Shown here in pieces: positions 26,120-37,197 of a DNA stretch of 64,000 nucleotides. Both the position numbers and the translations under genes were made by a program. Under the pieces are notes generated by a model. That model was not told where the DNA came from and ran no database searches. It worked only from the letters and a program-made list of their open reading frames with translations. Location: assembly GCA_041392765.1 (NCBI GenBank), contig JAWKLL010000024.1, forward strand, positions 16,168 through 80,167, written 5' to 3'. Each line of letters begins with the position of its first letter. The stretch's first letter is position 1. This DNA is from Lewinella sp041392765 (GTDB lineage Bacteria > Bacteroidota > Bacteroidia > Chitinophagales > Saprospiraceae).

Positions 26120-27207
26120 ATGTCTGAGATATGTCCTGCTTGCCGAACAGCCAGCTACCCCGTTGGGATTTTGGTTCTTTTCTTGTTATTTGCAAGTTGT
26201 GGAAAAGCTAAAGAAAATCCTACTTCATCGGAAGCACCACCTGCCCCTGCTCCTATGCAAGTCGATTTCGTTGTGTTGCGCCCTGCTGCCATTTCCAACC
26301 AATTGGATGTAACAGGCACCTTGGTGCCCGCAGAATCGGCTATGCTCAGCGCACAAACAGCAGGCTTGGTAAAGGATATTCACTTCCGAGAAGGGCAGCA
26401 AGTCAAAAAAGGCCAGTTGCTACTACAATTAGATGATCGGCAGTGGCAGGCTATGCGCAGCAAATTGTTGTCACAAATCAGTATGGCAGAAACAGACTTG
26501 AAGCGCAAGGAAGGGCTTTTGCCCATTCAAGGTATTAGCCAAGCGGAAGTAGATGCCGCACAACTGCAATTAACGACCCTCCGCGCTGACTTACAAGAAT
26601 TGGACATCCGCATTGAGTACGCCAGTATTCGCGCTCCGTTCAGCGGTCGCGTGGGGCTGCGCAATGTAAGCCCCGGAGCCTATTTAATGGCTGGTTCGCC
26701 CGTGGTGCAAATCGTCCAATTAGATCCTTTGCGACTAGAATTTAGTGTACCTGAAATATACGCCGGAGATATTCGCCCCGGCCAGCAATTGACGTTCAGA
26801 CTAGCTGGTCAAGATACAGATTTCAAAGCAGAAGTATATGCCTCCGAACCCGTTATTGATGCCACTACACGCGGTCTAAAAGTGCGGGCTATCGTCAATA
26901 ATCAAAGAGCCTTTTGGCAGCCGGCGCATTCGCACAAATCGCCCTTACACTCTCCCATATTCCCGATGCCTTGCTGATTCCCACCGATGCTGTCATTCCT
27001 AAACTAAACCAGCAGGTCGTGTACCAAATAAAAGGAGGAACCGTAAAGGAAACCGCTATCCAATCGGGTGTAAGGCTCACCAAAAGCCTACAAGTGATAA
27101 ACGGGCTTTCAGTTGGCGACACGGTCATGGTCTCTGGTTTACTACAAGCCAAACCGGGCATGCCTGTATTGTCCCAAGAAATGAATGTAGATATAACCGC
27201 CGAATAG
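26120..27207 (+). CDS. RND efflux periplasmic adaptor (membrane fusion protein) lipoprotein, single frameshift
   Basis: About 362 residues when joined. The signal ends in lipobox F-A-S-C-G, so the adaptor is lipid-anchored. Order: beta-barrel start (V-T-G-T-L-V-P-A), lipoyl half-motif (V-K-D-I-H-F-R-E-G-Q-Q-V-K-K-G-Q-L), coiled-coil hairpin around residues 110-160, second lipoyl half (I-R-A-P-F-S-G-R-V-G), barrel and membrane-proximal domain. The frame breaks near 26909: the reading should be N-N-Q-R-A-L-L-A-A-G-A-F-A-Q-I, needing one extra T in gagccttttgg. The pump gene starts five bases downstream. No outer-membrane factor gene is present. Confidence 0.85.
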
Positions 27208-27212
27208 GAACT

Positions 27213-30200
27213 ATGAACCTCTCATCCGTCAGCATACAACGCCCCATGTATTGGCCATCGTACTTTCCATCACCATTCTGCTGTTTGGGGGTATCTGTTT
27301 CACCTATCTCGGTGTCAGGAATACCCTAGTGTAGATCCGCCCATTGTTACCGTTACGACCAACTACACAGGTGCCAATGCAGAGGTCATGGAATCTCAGA
27401 TTACAGAGCCTTTAGAAGAAGAAATCAATAGCGTTAGTGGTATCAACACCATGAGTTCTATCAGTGCCGACGGTCGCAGTACGATCCGCGTGGAGTTTGA
27501 CCTCGGCATCAATATGGATAACGCTGCCAATGACATACGCGACAAAGTTTCCCAAGCGATACGCAGTTTGCCGCCTGATGCAGACCCGCCTATTGTCCAG
27601 AAAAGCGATGCCGACGCACAGACCATCTTTTCGCTTACCGTACAAAGTAAAACGCAACTTACTTGAGCTGTCTGACATAGGTAACAACCTCTTTAAAGAA
27701 CGATTACAAACGATACAAGGTATCAGTGAAATTAATATCTGGGGCGATAAGCAATACGCCATGCGCATCGCCTTGGATCCCGATAAATTAGCCCGCTTAC
27801 CGCCTCACACCCTTGGACGTACGCAATGCGCTGGCCTCCGAAAACGTGGAACTACAGTGGACGCATAGAGGGGTATCGCACCGAATTAGTGATCCGAACC
27901 TATGGCCGTCTTTCCTCCGTTGAAGAATTCAACAACCTCATCATCGACGACAGGGCAGGCCGATTAGTGCGGCTCAAAGATGTGGGTGCCGTTCGGTTGG
28001 GGGCATAAAACGAACGCTCTCTCCTTAGGGGCAATGGAGGTATCCCAATGATCGGCATTGCCATACAGCCGCAGCCAGGTGCGAACTATATCGAAATTGT
28101 GGATGAAGTAAAAAAACGGGTTGAACAAATCAAAAGATTTGCCCGAAGATCTGGAACTTAGGGGTCGCATTGGATGCCACCATCAGCATACGACGTGCCA
28201 TTGAGGAAGTAAAGCAAACCGTCTTTATTTCATTTGGCTTGGTGGTGTTAGTTATCTTTTCTTCCTTCCGCAACTGGCGCACCACACTTATTCCTGTGTT
28301 GGCCATTCCTATTTCGCTCATTGGGGCTTTCTTTGTCATGTATGCAGCAGGTTTTTCCATCAACATCCTCACCTTGTTGGGGATTGTATTGGCGACAGGT
28401 TTGGTGGTGGACGATGCCATTGTTGTTATGGAAAACATCTATTCACGAGTGGAAAGAGGCGAAGACAGAATCCAAGCGGCATTTGCTGGCTCAAGAGAAA
28501 TATTTTTTGCGGTCATTTCTACAACGGTGACATTAGTAGCCGTTTTCCTTCCCGTTATTTTTTGGAAGGGGTAACAGGCCGGTTGTTCCGAGTTTGGGGT
28601 AGTAGTGGTAGGAAGTGTCATCATTTCGTCTTTCGTGAGTCTGAGTCTTACGCCCATGATGAGCTCCCGCATTTTGAAGCAAAAAGAACAAGCAGGCAGA
28701 CTGAGCCGATGGATAGGGGCACGATTAAGCGCTTTGGGCAATCGCTATGCGCAGTCGTTGACTGGTTTTATGCGGCACAAATGGGCCTCCTTTGTCATTG
28801 TAGCTATTTCCATCAGCATGGTGTGGTTTATTGGCCAACAATTGCCATCAGAACTAGCACCCATGGAGGACAAAGCCGGCTGAGGGTTATCGCTACCGCG
28901 CCTGAGGGTACTTCTTTCGAGGTAATGGATGCCTTTGTTGCGCAATTGGTTGCATTGACGGATACCCTTCCCGAAAGGAATCACTGCTTTCCGTAACCGC
29001 TCCTGGATTTGGCTCTTCTAATAGTATCAATAGTGGGTTTGTGCGCTTGACGCTAAAACCGTCCGATCAAAGAGAAAAAAGCCAAATGCAGCTTGCCGCA
29101 GAACTGACCGCTCAACTGAAGCAGTACAACTGCAAGGGCTTTTGTGTCGCAAGAACAGACGATTCAGGTAGGAAGCAATCGAGGTAGCTTACCTATTCAA
29201 TTTGTTATACAAGCCGCCACCATCGAAAAACTAAAGACATCATCCCCGATTTTTCTGCCCGTATCACAGATAACCCCATTTTTGAAGCATCCGATCTAGA
29301 CCTTAAATTCACCAAACCTGAGTTGCAGGTACAAATAGACCGCAACAAAGCCCGCGAAATGGGTGTCAGTGTAGTGGATATTGCCCAAACCCTTCAACTG
29401 CTTTTTAGTGGACAACGCTTTGGCTATTTCATCCGTGATGGCAAACAATACTTTGTCATTGGTGAAGCCGTCACGAATAGCACGCGATGAACCTGCTGAC
29501 CTCAATCGCGTCACCGTTCGCAACAACAACGGCGACCCTATCCCCCTCAGCAACAGTAACTACGCATTTCGAGAGTAGCTCACCCCAACTATACCGCTAC
29601 AACCGCTATGCAGCCGCCACGTTCTCGGCAGCCCCGGCTCCTGGCTACACCATCGGGCAAGGCATTGAAGCCATGAACGACATCGCCCGCGAAGTACTAG
29701 ACGATAGCTATGTCACCAGCCTTTCTGGCACTTCTAAGGAATTCACAGAAAGTGCTGGCAGCCTCGTATTTGCTTTTCTCTAGCTTTGGTATTGGTTTAC
29801 TTAGCCTTGGCAGCCCAATTTGAAAGTTTCCGCGACCCGTTCACCATTATGCTCACCGTGCCACTCGCCATCGGAGGTGCGGTGCTGGCCCTTTGGTTGT
29901 TCGGGCATACCCTGAATATTTTTAGCCAAATCGGTATGATCGTCTTAGTCGGCATTGTTACTAAAAATGGCATCCTATCGTTGAATTTGCCAACCAGCGT
30001 CGCATGCAGGGGCTGTCCATTACAGAAGCCGCCATCGACGCAGCAGCTCAGCGATTCCGCCCCATTTTAATGACCAGTATGGCTACTATTCTAGGGGCAC
30101 TTCCTATTGCGTTGGCGCTGGGCGGGGGTGCTACCAGCCGTATCCTATGGGCATTGCGATTATCGGTGGATTGGTTTTTCATTGATACTCACCCTCTACG

Positions 30201-30268
30201 TAATCCTGTGCTTTACACCATCATTACCAGCAAAAAAGAAAAAATTGGTAGAAGAAACAATACGCTGA
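27213..30268 (+). pseudogene. AcrB-type RND efflux pump, broken by many single-base indels
   Basis: Conceptual assembly gives about 1020 residues of a hydrophobic/amphiphilic efflux RND pump. Visible landmarks are M-N-L-S-S-V-S-I-Q-R-P, T-V-T-T-N-Y-T-G-A-N-A, the membrane segment after F-R-N-W-R-T-T-L-I-P, G-L-V-V-D-D-A-I-V-V-M-E-N-I with its paired transmembrane Asp residues, and the second-half motif G-I-V-T-K-N-G-I-L. At least fifteen frameshifts occur, for example near 27246, 27321, 27648, 28133, 28558, 28873, 28977, 29237, 29780 and 30147. Most are missing bases in runs. There is also an in-frame TAA at 28006-28008 where G-A-E-N-E-R would be expected. Either a decayed gene or poor sequence; the indel spectrum favours error. 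Confidence 0.82.
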
Positions 30269-30508
30269 GCATAGAAAAAAAGATCATAGACCTACTCTTA
30301 GCATTTTACACGTATGTTCAACTTTTTCGAATCAAAAGTTGAACACTATATTTTTTTCCGGGTATCTTAGTTTTCGGCAGTAGCATGACGAAAATCACCC
30401 TAAATCGTTGAGCAATCCCTCATGGCGGCATCAAAGTACCCCTAATTTGCACGCCTACAACGGTAGTCATCGACTACCAAAGAAAAATTAACCACTAAAG
30501 AATAGAAT

Positions 30509-32630
30509 ATGGGAACGCAAACCAAAGATCTTCGCAACGTAGTCTTACTCGGCCACTCCGGCAGCGGTAAGACTACCTTTATCGAGGCCATGCTTTACGA
30601 AGGTGGCGTGATCAACCGCCGTGGCACGGTAGAAGGTCATAATACGGTATCCGATTTTACCGATCTGGAACACGAACGAGGCAGTACCTTGTTTGCCCAC
30701 CAGATGCAACGTGGAGTGGCGTGACAACAAAATCAATATTATTGACACACCGGGATTAGACGACTTCGTAGGTGAAGTTATTGCTTCGTTAAAAGTAGCC
30801 GACACGGCACTGATCCTCCTCAATGCCGCCAATGGTGTGGAAGTAGGGTCTGAACTCGTGTGGGAGTATGTGGACAATTACCTCACCCCCGCTGTTTTTG
30901 TCATCAACCAGATCGATCATCCCAAGGCTGATTTCGACCTGACATTAGAACAGGCTAAAGAACGATTTGGCAGCAAAGTAATCCCCGTACAATATCCGTT
31001 GAACACAGGTGCCGCATTCAATGCCATTATTGATGCGTTGCGGATGGTGATGTATGTATTCCCCGAGCAAGGTGGCAAACCTGAAAAACACCCCATCCCA
31101 GACAGCGAAATGGCTCGTGCCAAGGAAATGCACAACGCCCTCGTGGAGGTAGCCGCCGAAAATGAGGACGGACTGATGGAGAAATACTTCGACATGGGCA
31201 CCTTGGAGGAAGAAGATTTGGCCAAAGGGCTGACCATTGCGTTGGCCAACCACCAGTTTTCCCTTGTTTTGCGCCTCTGGACAAAAAGATATGGGCAGTG
31301 GCCGCATCATGGGCTTCCTCAACGATATAGCCCCCTCCCCGGCAGATCGCCCGGTAAAAAATTGGCCGACGGTAGCCGCTTAGTTTGCAACCCTGATGAT
31401 AAGACAACGCTCTTTATCTATAAAACACTTTCGGAGCCACAGGTAGGTTTGGTATCCTACTTCAAAGTCTATGCTGGTACGCTCCACGCTGGTGATGAAC
31501 TTGTGAATGCTGCCAATGGAGAAACAGAGCGCATTTCTCAGTTATTCGTAGCAGAAGGTAAAAACCGCATGCCTGCACAAAAGCTCTATGCGGGTGATTT
31601 AGGTGTGACCGTTAAACTAAAAAGTGGCCACTCCAATAACACCCTCAACGACAAGGCCGTGAGCCGTGCTATTGAGCCTATACACTTCCCCGAAAGTCGC
31701 ATCCATCGCGCCATTTCATCGGATAGTATCACCGACCTTGAGAAAATCATCAAGGCACTCCATCATATTGAGGTTGAAGATCCTACCTTACACGTAGAAC
31801 AGTCAGCTGCTTTGCGCCAAACCATTGTGCATGGTCAAGGGCAGTTGCACTTAGACTTGATCCGCCACCGCGTAGAAAAGGAGCAGGGGGTAAGTATGCA
31901 GTATGAAAATCCACGCATCTCCTACCGAGAAACGATCACTGGAGGTGCCAATGCTGAATATCGCCATAAAAAGCAGAGTGGTGGTGCGGGGCAGTTTGCC
32001 GAAATTCACATGCGGGTGGAACACTTCGAGGAAGGTATGCCCGACCCAGAAGGCCTGACGGTTCGCCAGCGCGAAGTGGAAGAACTGCCTTGGGGTGGTC
32101 AATTGGCCTTCTACTGGTGTATTGTGGGTGGTTCCATCGATAGCCGTTACACCAATGCTATCAAAAAAGGTATTAGGCAAAAAATGGAACACGGGCCATT
32201 GACAGGTTCTCCTTGCCAGAACATCCGTGTTTCCGTTTATGATGGCAAAATGCACAGCGTGGACAGCAACGATATCTCCTTCCAGCTAGCCGCAGGAAGT
32301 GCCTTTAAAGAAGCTTTCCACGAATCATCACCGCAATTGCTAGAGCCGGTCTATAAATTGGAGGTGCTCTGCCCGGAAAATGAAGTAGGCGACATTATGA
32401 GTGATCTGCAAACCCGCCGTGCTATCATTCAAGGAATGGACTCCGACGGGCACTACCAGAAGATCATCGCTGAGGTGCCGCTGGCTGAAATGCACGATTA
32501 CAGCACCGCTTTGCGTTCCATCGCCAAGGGAAGAGCCAAGTTCACCATGCGATTTGTTGATTACCACTTGGTGCCTTACAATATCCAACAAGAGTTGGTG
32601 AAAAACCATGAAGTAATAGCAGAAGCATAG
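30509..32630 (+). CDS. EF-G-like translational GTPase paralogue, frameshifted
   Basis: About 707 residues when repaired. The P-loop is G-H-S-G-S-G-K-T-T, switch II is D-T-P-G, and the base-recognition motif reads N-Q-I-D instead of the usual N-K-x-D. Domains II-V follow (V-S-Y-F-K-V-Y-A-G-T-L, H-G-Q-G-Q-L-H-L-D, S-G-G-A-G-Q-F-A-E). One frameshift lies near 30715 (...Q-M-Q to V-E-W-R-D-N-K). A compensating pair near 31258 and 31360 scrambles about 35 residues whose alternative frame reads F-C-A-S-G-Q-K-D-M-G-S-G-R-I-M-G-F-L. It is probably not the housekeeping FusA: switch I is E-R-G-S-T-L rather than E-R-G-I-T-I, and no ribosomal operon surrounds it. Similar EF-G-like paralogues are common in Bacteroidota. 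Confidence 0.82.
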
Positions 32631-32653
32631 TACGCATTGATCACGTGAAAAGT

Positions 32654-32697
32654 TGTCCCGAATTTCGCCCATCCGGTAAAGTTCGGGACATTTTTTT
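32654..32697 (+). terminator. Intrinsic terminator of the EF-G-like gene
   Basis: Stem tgtcccgaa (32654-32662) pairs with ttcgggaca (32682-32690), followed directly by seven T. The loop is 19 bases. Confidence 0.9.
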
Positions 32698-32738
32698 CCA
32701 TGCATCCCTATCCAAATGCCCGTACGTAACCTCTTTTT

Positions 32739-33554
32739 TTATCGCACCTCCCAATCCACTAACTGCAAATGCTGGCGTTCCATTTGTTCCCAAATACCAT
32801 TGAAATCGGCTCTGGGGCGGTCGAGTACCAACTGATAATCAGCATTACCGGATTGATAAAGCGATAAGATGCGGGTGCCCATCTTGTCGGTAAATCGATG
32901 GGCCGATATGAGGCCTATGTCGCTGCGTTGGCGTTGTAGGCGGTCTTTGTGAAAACTGGCTTCAGGCCCTTCTATCAAAGACAAGTAATTTCTAATAGGC
33001 TGTGCATGATAGTGGTAGAGTGCAATGAAAGAAGAGATGCCGTTAGGTGTAGTGAGCACCGCTACTTGCTGAACATAATATTGCTGGTTGGCCATTTCTT
33101 CGGTTTTTTCACGCAGCGTAGTAGGGGAGTCCAGCTTCCATATTTTATGCGGCGTAGCATTGGCGTCCTGTGTCCAAAGCCCGACGTAGCGGGTGTCTGT
33201 TTCCGAGAGGGCGTAAGCAACTACCTTTGTTAAAGTATATCCCCGTGCCGCCATATCGCGTTTAGCGAGTACCATCTCAGCCCACTCGTTTACTTTGAGG
33301 AGGGTGTCTTGGGTAGTGCTTTCGGTGTAAATACCCCAGAAACGGCGTTCTTTTCCTTCACCGGATGTAGCTAAATCCTGCAAGCGAAATCCTTGATGGT
33401 TGAGCATCCAATGGTTGGAGAGGAAATCATCCCAAACATAGTCTTCCACATAAACCATACGGGCATCCGTTGCCCTAAAAACGCCAGATAGTGATTGTGC
33501 GGCTACGTTAGCTACCAATCCCCCTAAAAAAATAACAGCGAATAATGACCTCAT
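32739..33554 (-). CDS. Secreted repeat protein of unknown function (BTRD1-like)
   Basis: The 271-residue protein has a clear signal peptide (M-R-S-L-F-A-V-I-F-L-G-G-L...A-A-Q). The mature part has two or three weak repeats of about 60-90 residues with the pattern hydrophobic-G-(F/Y)-x-L-x-D/K...W (for example N-H-Q-G-F-R-L-Q-D-L and A-A-R-G-Y-T-L-T-K-V, each followed by a W-G/W-T). This resembles the bacterial tandem repeat domain seen with some secreted hydrolases, but no catalytic residues were identified. It starts 45 bases after the stop of metZ on the same strand and may be the last gene of cdaA-metZ-x. Confidence 0.55.
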   Translation of the reverse strand: MRSLFAVIFLGGLVANVAAQSLSGVFRATDARMVYVEDYVWDDFLSNHWMLNHQGFRLQDLATSGEGKERRFWGIYTESTTQDTLLKVNEWAEMVLAKRDMAARGYTLTKVVAYALSETDTRYVGLWTQDANATPHKIWKLDSPTTLREKTEEMANQQYYVQQVAVLTTPNGISSFIALYHYHAQPIRNYLSLIEGPEASFHKDRLQRQRSDIGLISAHRFTDKMGTRILSLYQSGNADYQLVLDRPRADFNGIWEQMERQHLQLVDWEVR

Positions 33555-33599
33555 AGATAGGTGGTTTTGAACTCCACACCAACGGTTTTCCCGCTCCGC

Positions 33600-34767
33600 T
33601 TATTTCAATGCCTGCGCAAAATCCGCTTGAATATCTGCCATATCTTCTAGGCCGGTGCTGATGCGCAATAGCCCCGGAGTGATACCTACGGCTTGGCGTT
33701 CGGCTTCTGTCAGTTTGGAGTGGGTGGTGGAAGCAGGATGGGTGACGATGGTACGGGTGTCGCCGAGATTAGAAGATCGGCTGCAAATTTTTAATTGGTT
33801 GACCAGTTGCATGGCAGCGTCTCCTCCGCCTTGCAAGGTACAAGTGACGATGCCTCCGCCTGCTTTCATCTGGCGGAGCGCTAGCTCATACTGTGGGTGC
33901 GAGGGCAAAAGGATAGCTAACCGATGCTATGGCAGGGTGTTCGCTCAGCCATTGTGCCAACTGCATGGCTTGGCGGCAATGCGCATCCATGCGTATCGCC
34001 AGTGTTTCTAAGCTCTTGCTCATTAACCAAGCGTTGAAAGGGGATAGCGATGGCCTCTGTATGCCGACAAAAAAAGATAATGGATTCCATCAAAGCGGCA
34101 TCGCCTAGTATCACACCGCCTAAGCTTCGCCCCTGCCCGTCTATCCATTTTGTAGCGGAATGGATAACCAAAGAGAGCGCCCATTCCATCGGGCGTTGTA
34201 GGTAGGGCGTGGCAAAGCAGTTGTCCACTATCAGTAGTAATCCGTGTTCTTTGGCGAATTGCCCAGCTTTTGCCAAATCTACTAAGGCCAACCTGGATTG
34301 GAGGGCGTTTCCAAAAGCAGTATCTTGGAAGCAGGCCGCAAGGCGGCACCCCAAGTGTCGGGCTGGTCGGGTTCTATATAGGTATGAGATACCTGCCAAC
34401 GCGGCATCAGCGTAGCAATATTTGGTGGGTAGAGCCAAATACTGCACGGGTGGCAATGATATGATCGCCCGCTTGCACCAACGCCATCAATGCACTGAAC
34501 ACCGCCGACATTCCCGTGGCCGTAGCTACACCTGCTTCTGCGCCCTCTAACACACACATTTTGTGAATGAATTCATCAACAGTGGGGTTGTTGTAGCGGG
34601 GAGTAGATAATGTCGTCCGTTTCACCAGCAAACGTATCGCGCATACGTTCAGCAGTAGGAAAAGTAAAACTGGAAGTCATAAATAGCGGCGTACTGTGTT
34701 CCCTGTATGCCGTTTGTTCCATTTGCTCGCGTATCGCACGAGTCGAGAATCCTTGTTGATGTTCCAT
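33600..34767 (-). pseudogene. metZ: MetZ-like O-succinylhomoserine sulfhydrylase, multiple frameshifts
   Basis: Conceptual length is about 390 residues, normal for Cys/Met-metabolism PLP enzymes. Recognised parts in order: S-T-P-L-F-M-T-S-S-F, Y-(N)-N-P-T-V-D-E-F, A-T-G-M-S-A-V-F-S-A-L, L-L-E-T-P-S-N-P-G, V-D-N-C-F-A-T-P-Y-L-Q, the PLP lysine in H-S-A-T-K-W-I-D-G-Q-G-R and the C-terminal R-I-S-T-G-L-E. The D-G-Q-G-R after the lysine favours MetZ over MetB. At least four frameshifts lie between 33900 and 34610. The gene makes homocysteine from O-succinylhomoserine and sulfide. It starts 12 bases after cdaA, so they form an operon. Sequencing error is as likely as decay. Confidence 0.8.
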
Positions 34768-34779
34768 TGTACGCTTGTT

Positions 34780-35578
34780 TTACAACACACTGTCCAAAAA
34801 CGCAATTAATGCTTTTTCATCTAATTTGCGTTCTAAACGTCCTTCCTGGGCAAAACTTATCGCACCTGTCTCTTCCGATACCACCAACGCTACCGCATTG
34901 GAGCGTTCGGTAAGCCCTACGGCGGCTCGGTGGCGCAACCCCACACTTTTGGGCAAGGATGCTTGTTCACTGACGGGTAAAATAACGCTGGCTTTCTTAA
35001 CCCGCAGCTTGTCGATGAGTACGGCCCATCGTGGAGGGGCTTTCTCGGGTGAAAATACTCTCTATTAAGGCTTGCGAGATATGCGCATCCACAACTACAC
35101 CTCCTGACGCAATCCCATCCAAGTTGATGTCGCGGCAAAAGATCATCAACGCGCCTACTCTTCGGCGGCTCATGCGCAAGGTAGCTTTTACAATCGCATC
35201 TCGTGCCATTTGCCTTTCTTCCGCCTGATCCGAACCTACTCCTCTGTCCAACAATCGGTTCAAAAATCGCGATCGTTGTCGGAGGGTGGTATTTCCTAAA
35301 ATTAGTAAAAAACGCCTCACTTCCGGCTGAAAAATAATGATGAGGATGATGATGCCCACCTTCACAAATTGATCCAAAATACTAGACAGCAACTCCATAT
35401 GCAGTTGGTTCACCACAAACCAACTCATGTACAATAGCAGCAGGCCTACAAAAATATTGAAAGCTATACTGCCTTTCAGCAGCTTGTACAACTGGAAAAG
35501 AAGGTACGCAACAATCAGCACATCCAGTATATCCCAGATGCTGATGCTCAAAAAACCTACTTTAAATTCCAGTCCCAC
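34780..35578 (-). CDS. cdaA: CdaA/DacA-type membrane diadenylate cyclase, frameshifted
   Basis: About 266 residues. Three N-terminal membrane helices (residues about 10-100) precede a DAC domain. The catalytic signature D-G-A appears after correction near 35035 and the R-H-R motif lies in S-V-G-L-R-H-R-A-A-V-G-L-T (around 34925-34945). The break at 35030-35045 needs two restored bases (one C in agcccctcc, one G in gatgggccg), giving E-S-P-L-H-D-G-A-V-L-I-D. The enzyme makes c-di-AMP from two ATP at the membrane and is essential in many bacteria, so an intact gene is expected in the real genome. The next gene on the strand is metZ. Confidence 0.9.
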
Positions 35579-35669
35579 GATTACTTTTTATTATAAATAA
35601 CGAAAAAAGAGCTTTAATTAAAGTTTTTATCCTGAAATTAGCGTTAGCGTATATTACCAATCTACGCTT

Positions 35670-35815
35670 AGAGACGGAAAAAAAATTAATTGCACGACTT
35701 TTGATTCGGAAAAATTTTCTAAACAATTGATCACGATAGCTATAGGGAACAATTGTGTGAAAATATTTGCGAATCTTTTAGAAAAAGTTGTTCAATTAAC
35801 TTCCGTCAAATTACT
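35670..35815. repeat. Divergent-spacer copy of the GACGGAAA/TTTCCGTC repeat
   Basis: gagacggaaaaaaaattaat (35671-35690) and ttcaattaacttccgtcaaa (35791-35810) form the two halves about 100 bases apart. The spacer between cdaA and the next gene is otherwise AT-rich with no gene. Confidence 0.5.
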
Positions 35816-35829
35816 CAGATAAGAAAGCC

Positions 35830-36991
35830 ATGCAAAAAAAACACATTTTCTGCTTACTATGGGTATTTACGGGCCTGAACTTGCCTTTTTTCTCCCAAGC
35901 ACAGGAAATTCGCCAAAATGAGCGGGGTGAAAAGATTATCGTTTACCCCGATGGGCGCATGACCTACTTCAACGGAGACCCTATTGAGCCTACCGATTCT
36001 TTGCAGGGAACAGCTACCTATCCGGTTTACAAAGGCTACATTGAACCCTTAGATGGGATGATACCAGTCAACGAAGCGGATTTGTTTCGCATTGCCCAGC
36101 GCAGGGCGCAACTGTCTGCCCAAGCCTCTGACCTCGCTACGAAGCGGGTGGAAGAAGCCCGTCACTTGGTAGGAGAGTTGCAACAACGGATCGCACAACA
36201 AAACGATCTCGAAGAGAAAACCCGCCTCAATCGACAGTTGGAGGCAGCTTGGCGCACCTTGCAACAAAGCGAACACCTCTTAGCGGAAACCCAAAAAGCG
36301 GCCCAAACGGATGAAACTTTGGTGCAAAAAGGCGGATTTGTAGAAGCTTACAACCAACGGCAGCAACTGCAAAAACGCAACGACTCCGGCACCCGCAATC
36401 TGCGCAACACGGCCAATCAGTCTTACACCCGCTTTATCCCTATGATGGATAATACCACGGCTGCGACTTATGAGGACTTACTTTCGCATCCGCCCCGCCA
36501 GACGTGCGAATTCGCTTTCGATGGGATGGATGCCGATAAAGGCCAATATCGCCGTGATCTGCAGCCCGAATTGCTCTTCACCTATACCGATGAACGGCTG
36601 CGACCCTATTTGGATGGACGAGTACATGGTTTGCAAAGCTTACCTGTCCAGCATCGGTGGATACCGCTTCCTTACCCTAGATTTCACCTTCGCCTACCCC
36701 AATGCACAAGAAGCTTACGGGTTCATCGACCGCAATAGCATCCTCACCATCAAACTGCTTAATGGAGACCTGCTCCACCTCCGCTCTGGTGAAATGGACA
36801 GGGGGCTGTATAATACCGTCAAGAAAGAACTCACTTACTCCGTCTATTACCCCATCGACCGCAGCTATGTGCCGCTTCTACAACAAAGCGAAGTAGATCA
36901 GGTGCGCGTATTTTGGAGCAGCGGTTTTGAGGAGTACCCCATCTATCAACTGGATTTTTTCCAACGGCAGTTTGCTTGTTTGGGGGATTGA
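35830..36991 (+). CDS. Secreted coiled-coil protein of unknown function, single frameshift
   Basis: About 387 residues. A signal peptide ends F-S-Q-A-Q. The mature N-terminus carries an E-K-I-I-V-Y-P-D-G-R-M-T-Y-F short motif seen in other secreted Bacteroidota proteins. Residues about 85-190 are a strongly predicted coiled coil (R-R-A-Q-L...Q-L-Q-K-R). The C-terminal 150 residues (F-T-F-A-Y-P-N-A-Q-E-A-Y-G-F-I-D-R-N-S and later) look like a beta-rich domain. The frame breaks near 36620, where L-R-P-Y-L-D-G must join to E-Y-M-V-C-K-A-Y-L. No family was recognised. The gene stands alone. Confidence 0.6.
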
Positions 36992-36996
36992 TATTA

Positions 36997-37189
36997 GAGT
37001 ATGTCCAAAAATTTTGCGAACTGATTTTCAACGATTTGAGGTTGTGGCTAAAGCATGAAAATTGATTTTAGCGGGCTAAATGAAGTTTTTATGCTGCGCC
37101 TACGTTCTAAAATCCTTGGAGAATCAGGAAGCACCAATTATTTGGATATTATTTTCAAATTCAACCAAATTAAATTTTTAGACATACTC
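36997..37189. mobile_element. 193-bp MITE-like element with TTA target duplication
   Basis: The ends are gagtatgtccaaaaatt and, inverted, aatttttagacatactc. The triplet tta flanks both sides (36994-36996 and 37190-37192). It carries no gene. Size, terminal inverted repeats and 3-bp duplication fit a non-autonomous relative of an IS5-group element; the family assignment is inference. Confidence 0.65.
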
Positions 37190-37197
37190 TTAGCATC

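Noticed and set aside
29296..29553. Independent small genes in the 27-30 kb region
   Set aside because: All short plus-strand pieces align in order as parts of one RND pump, and minus-strand frames are shadows.
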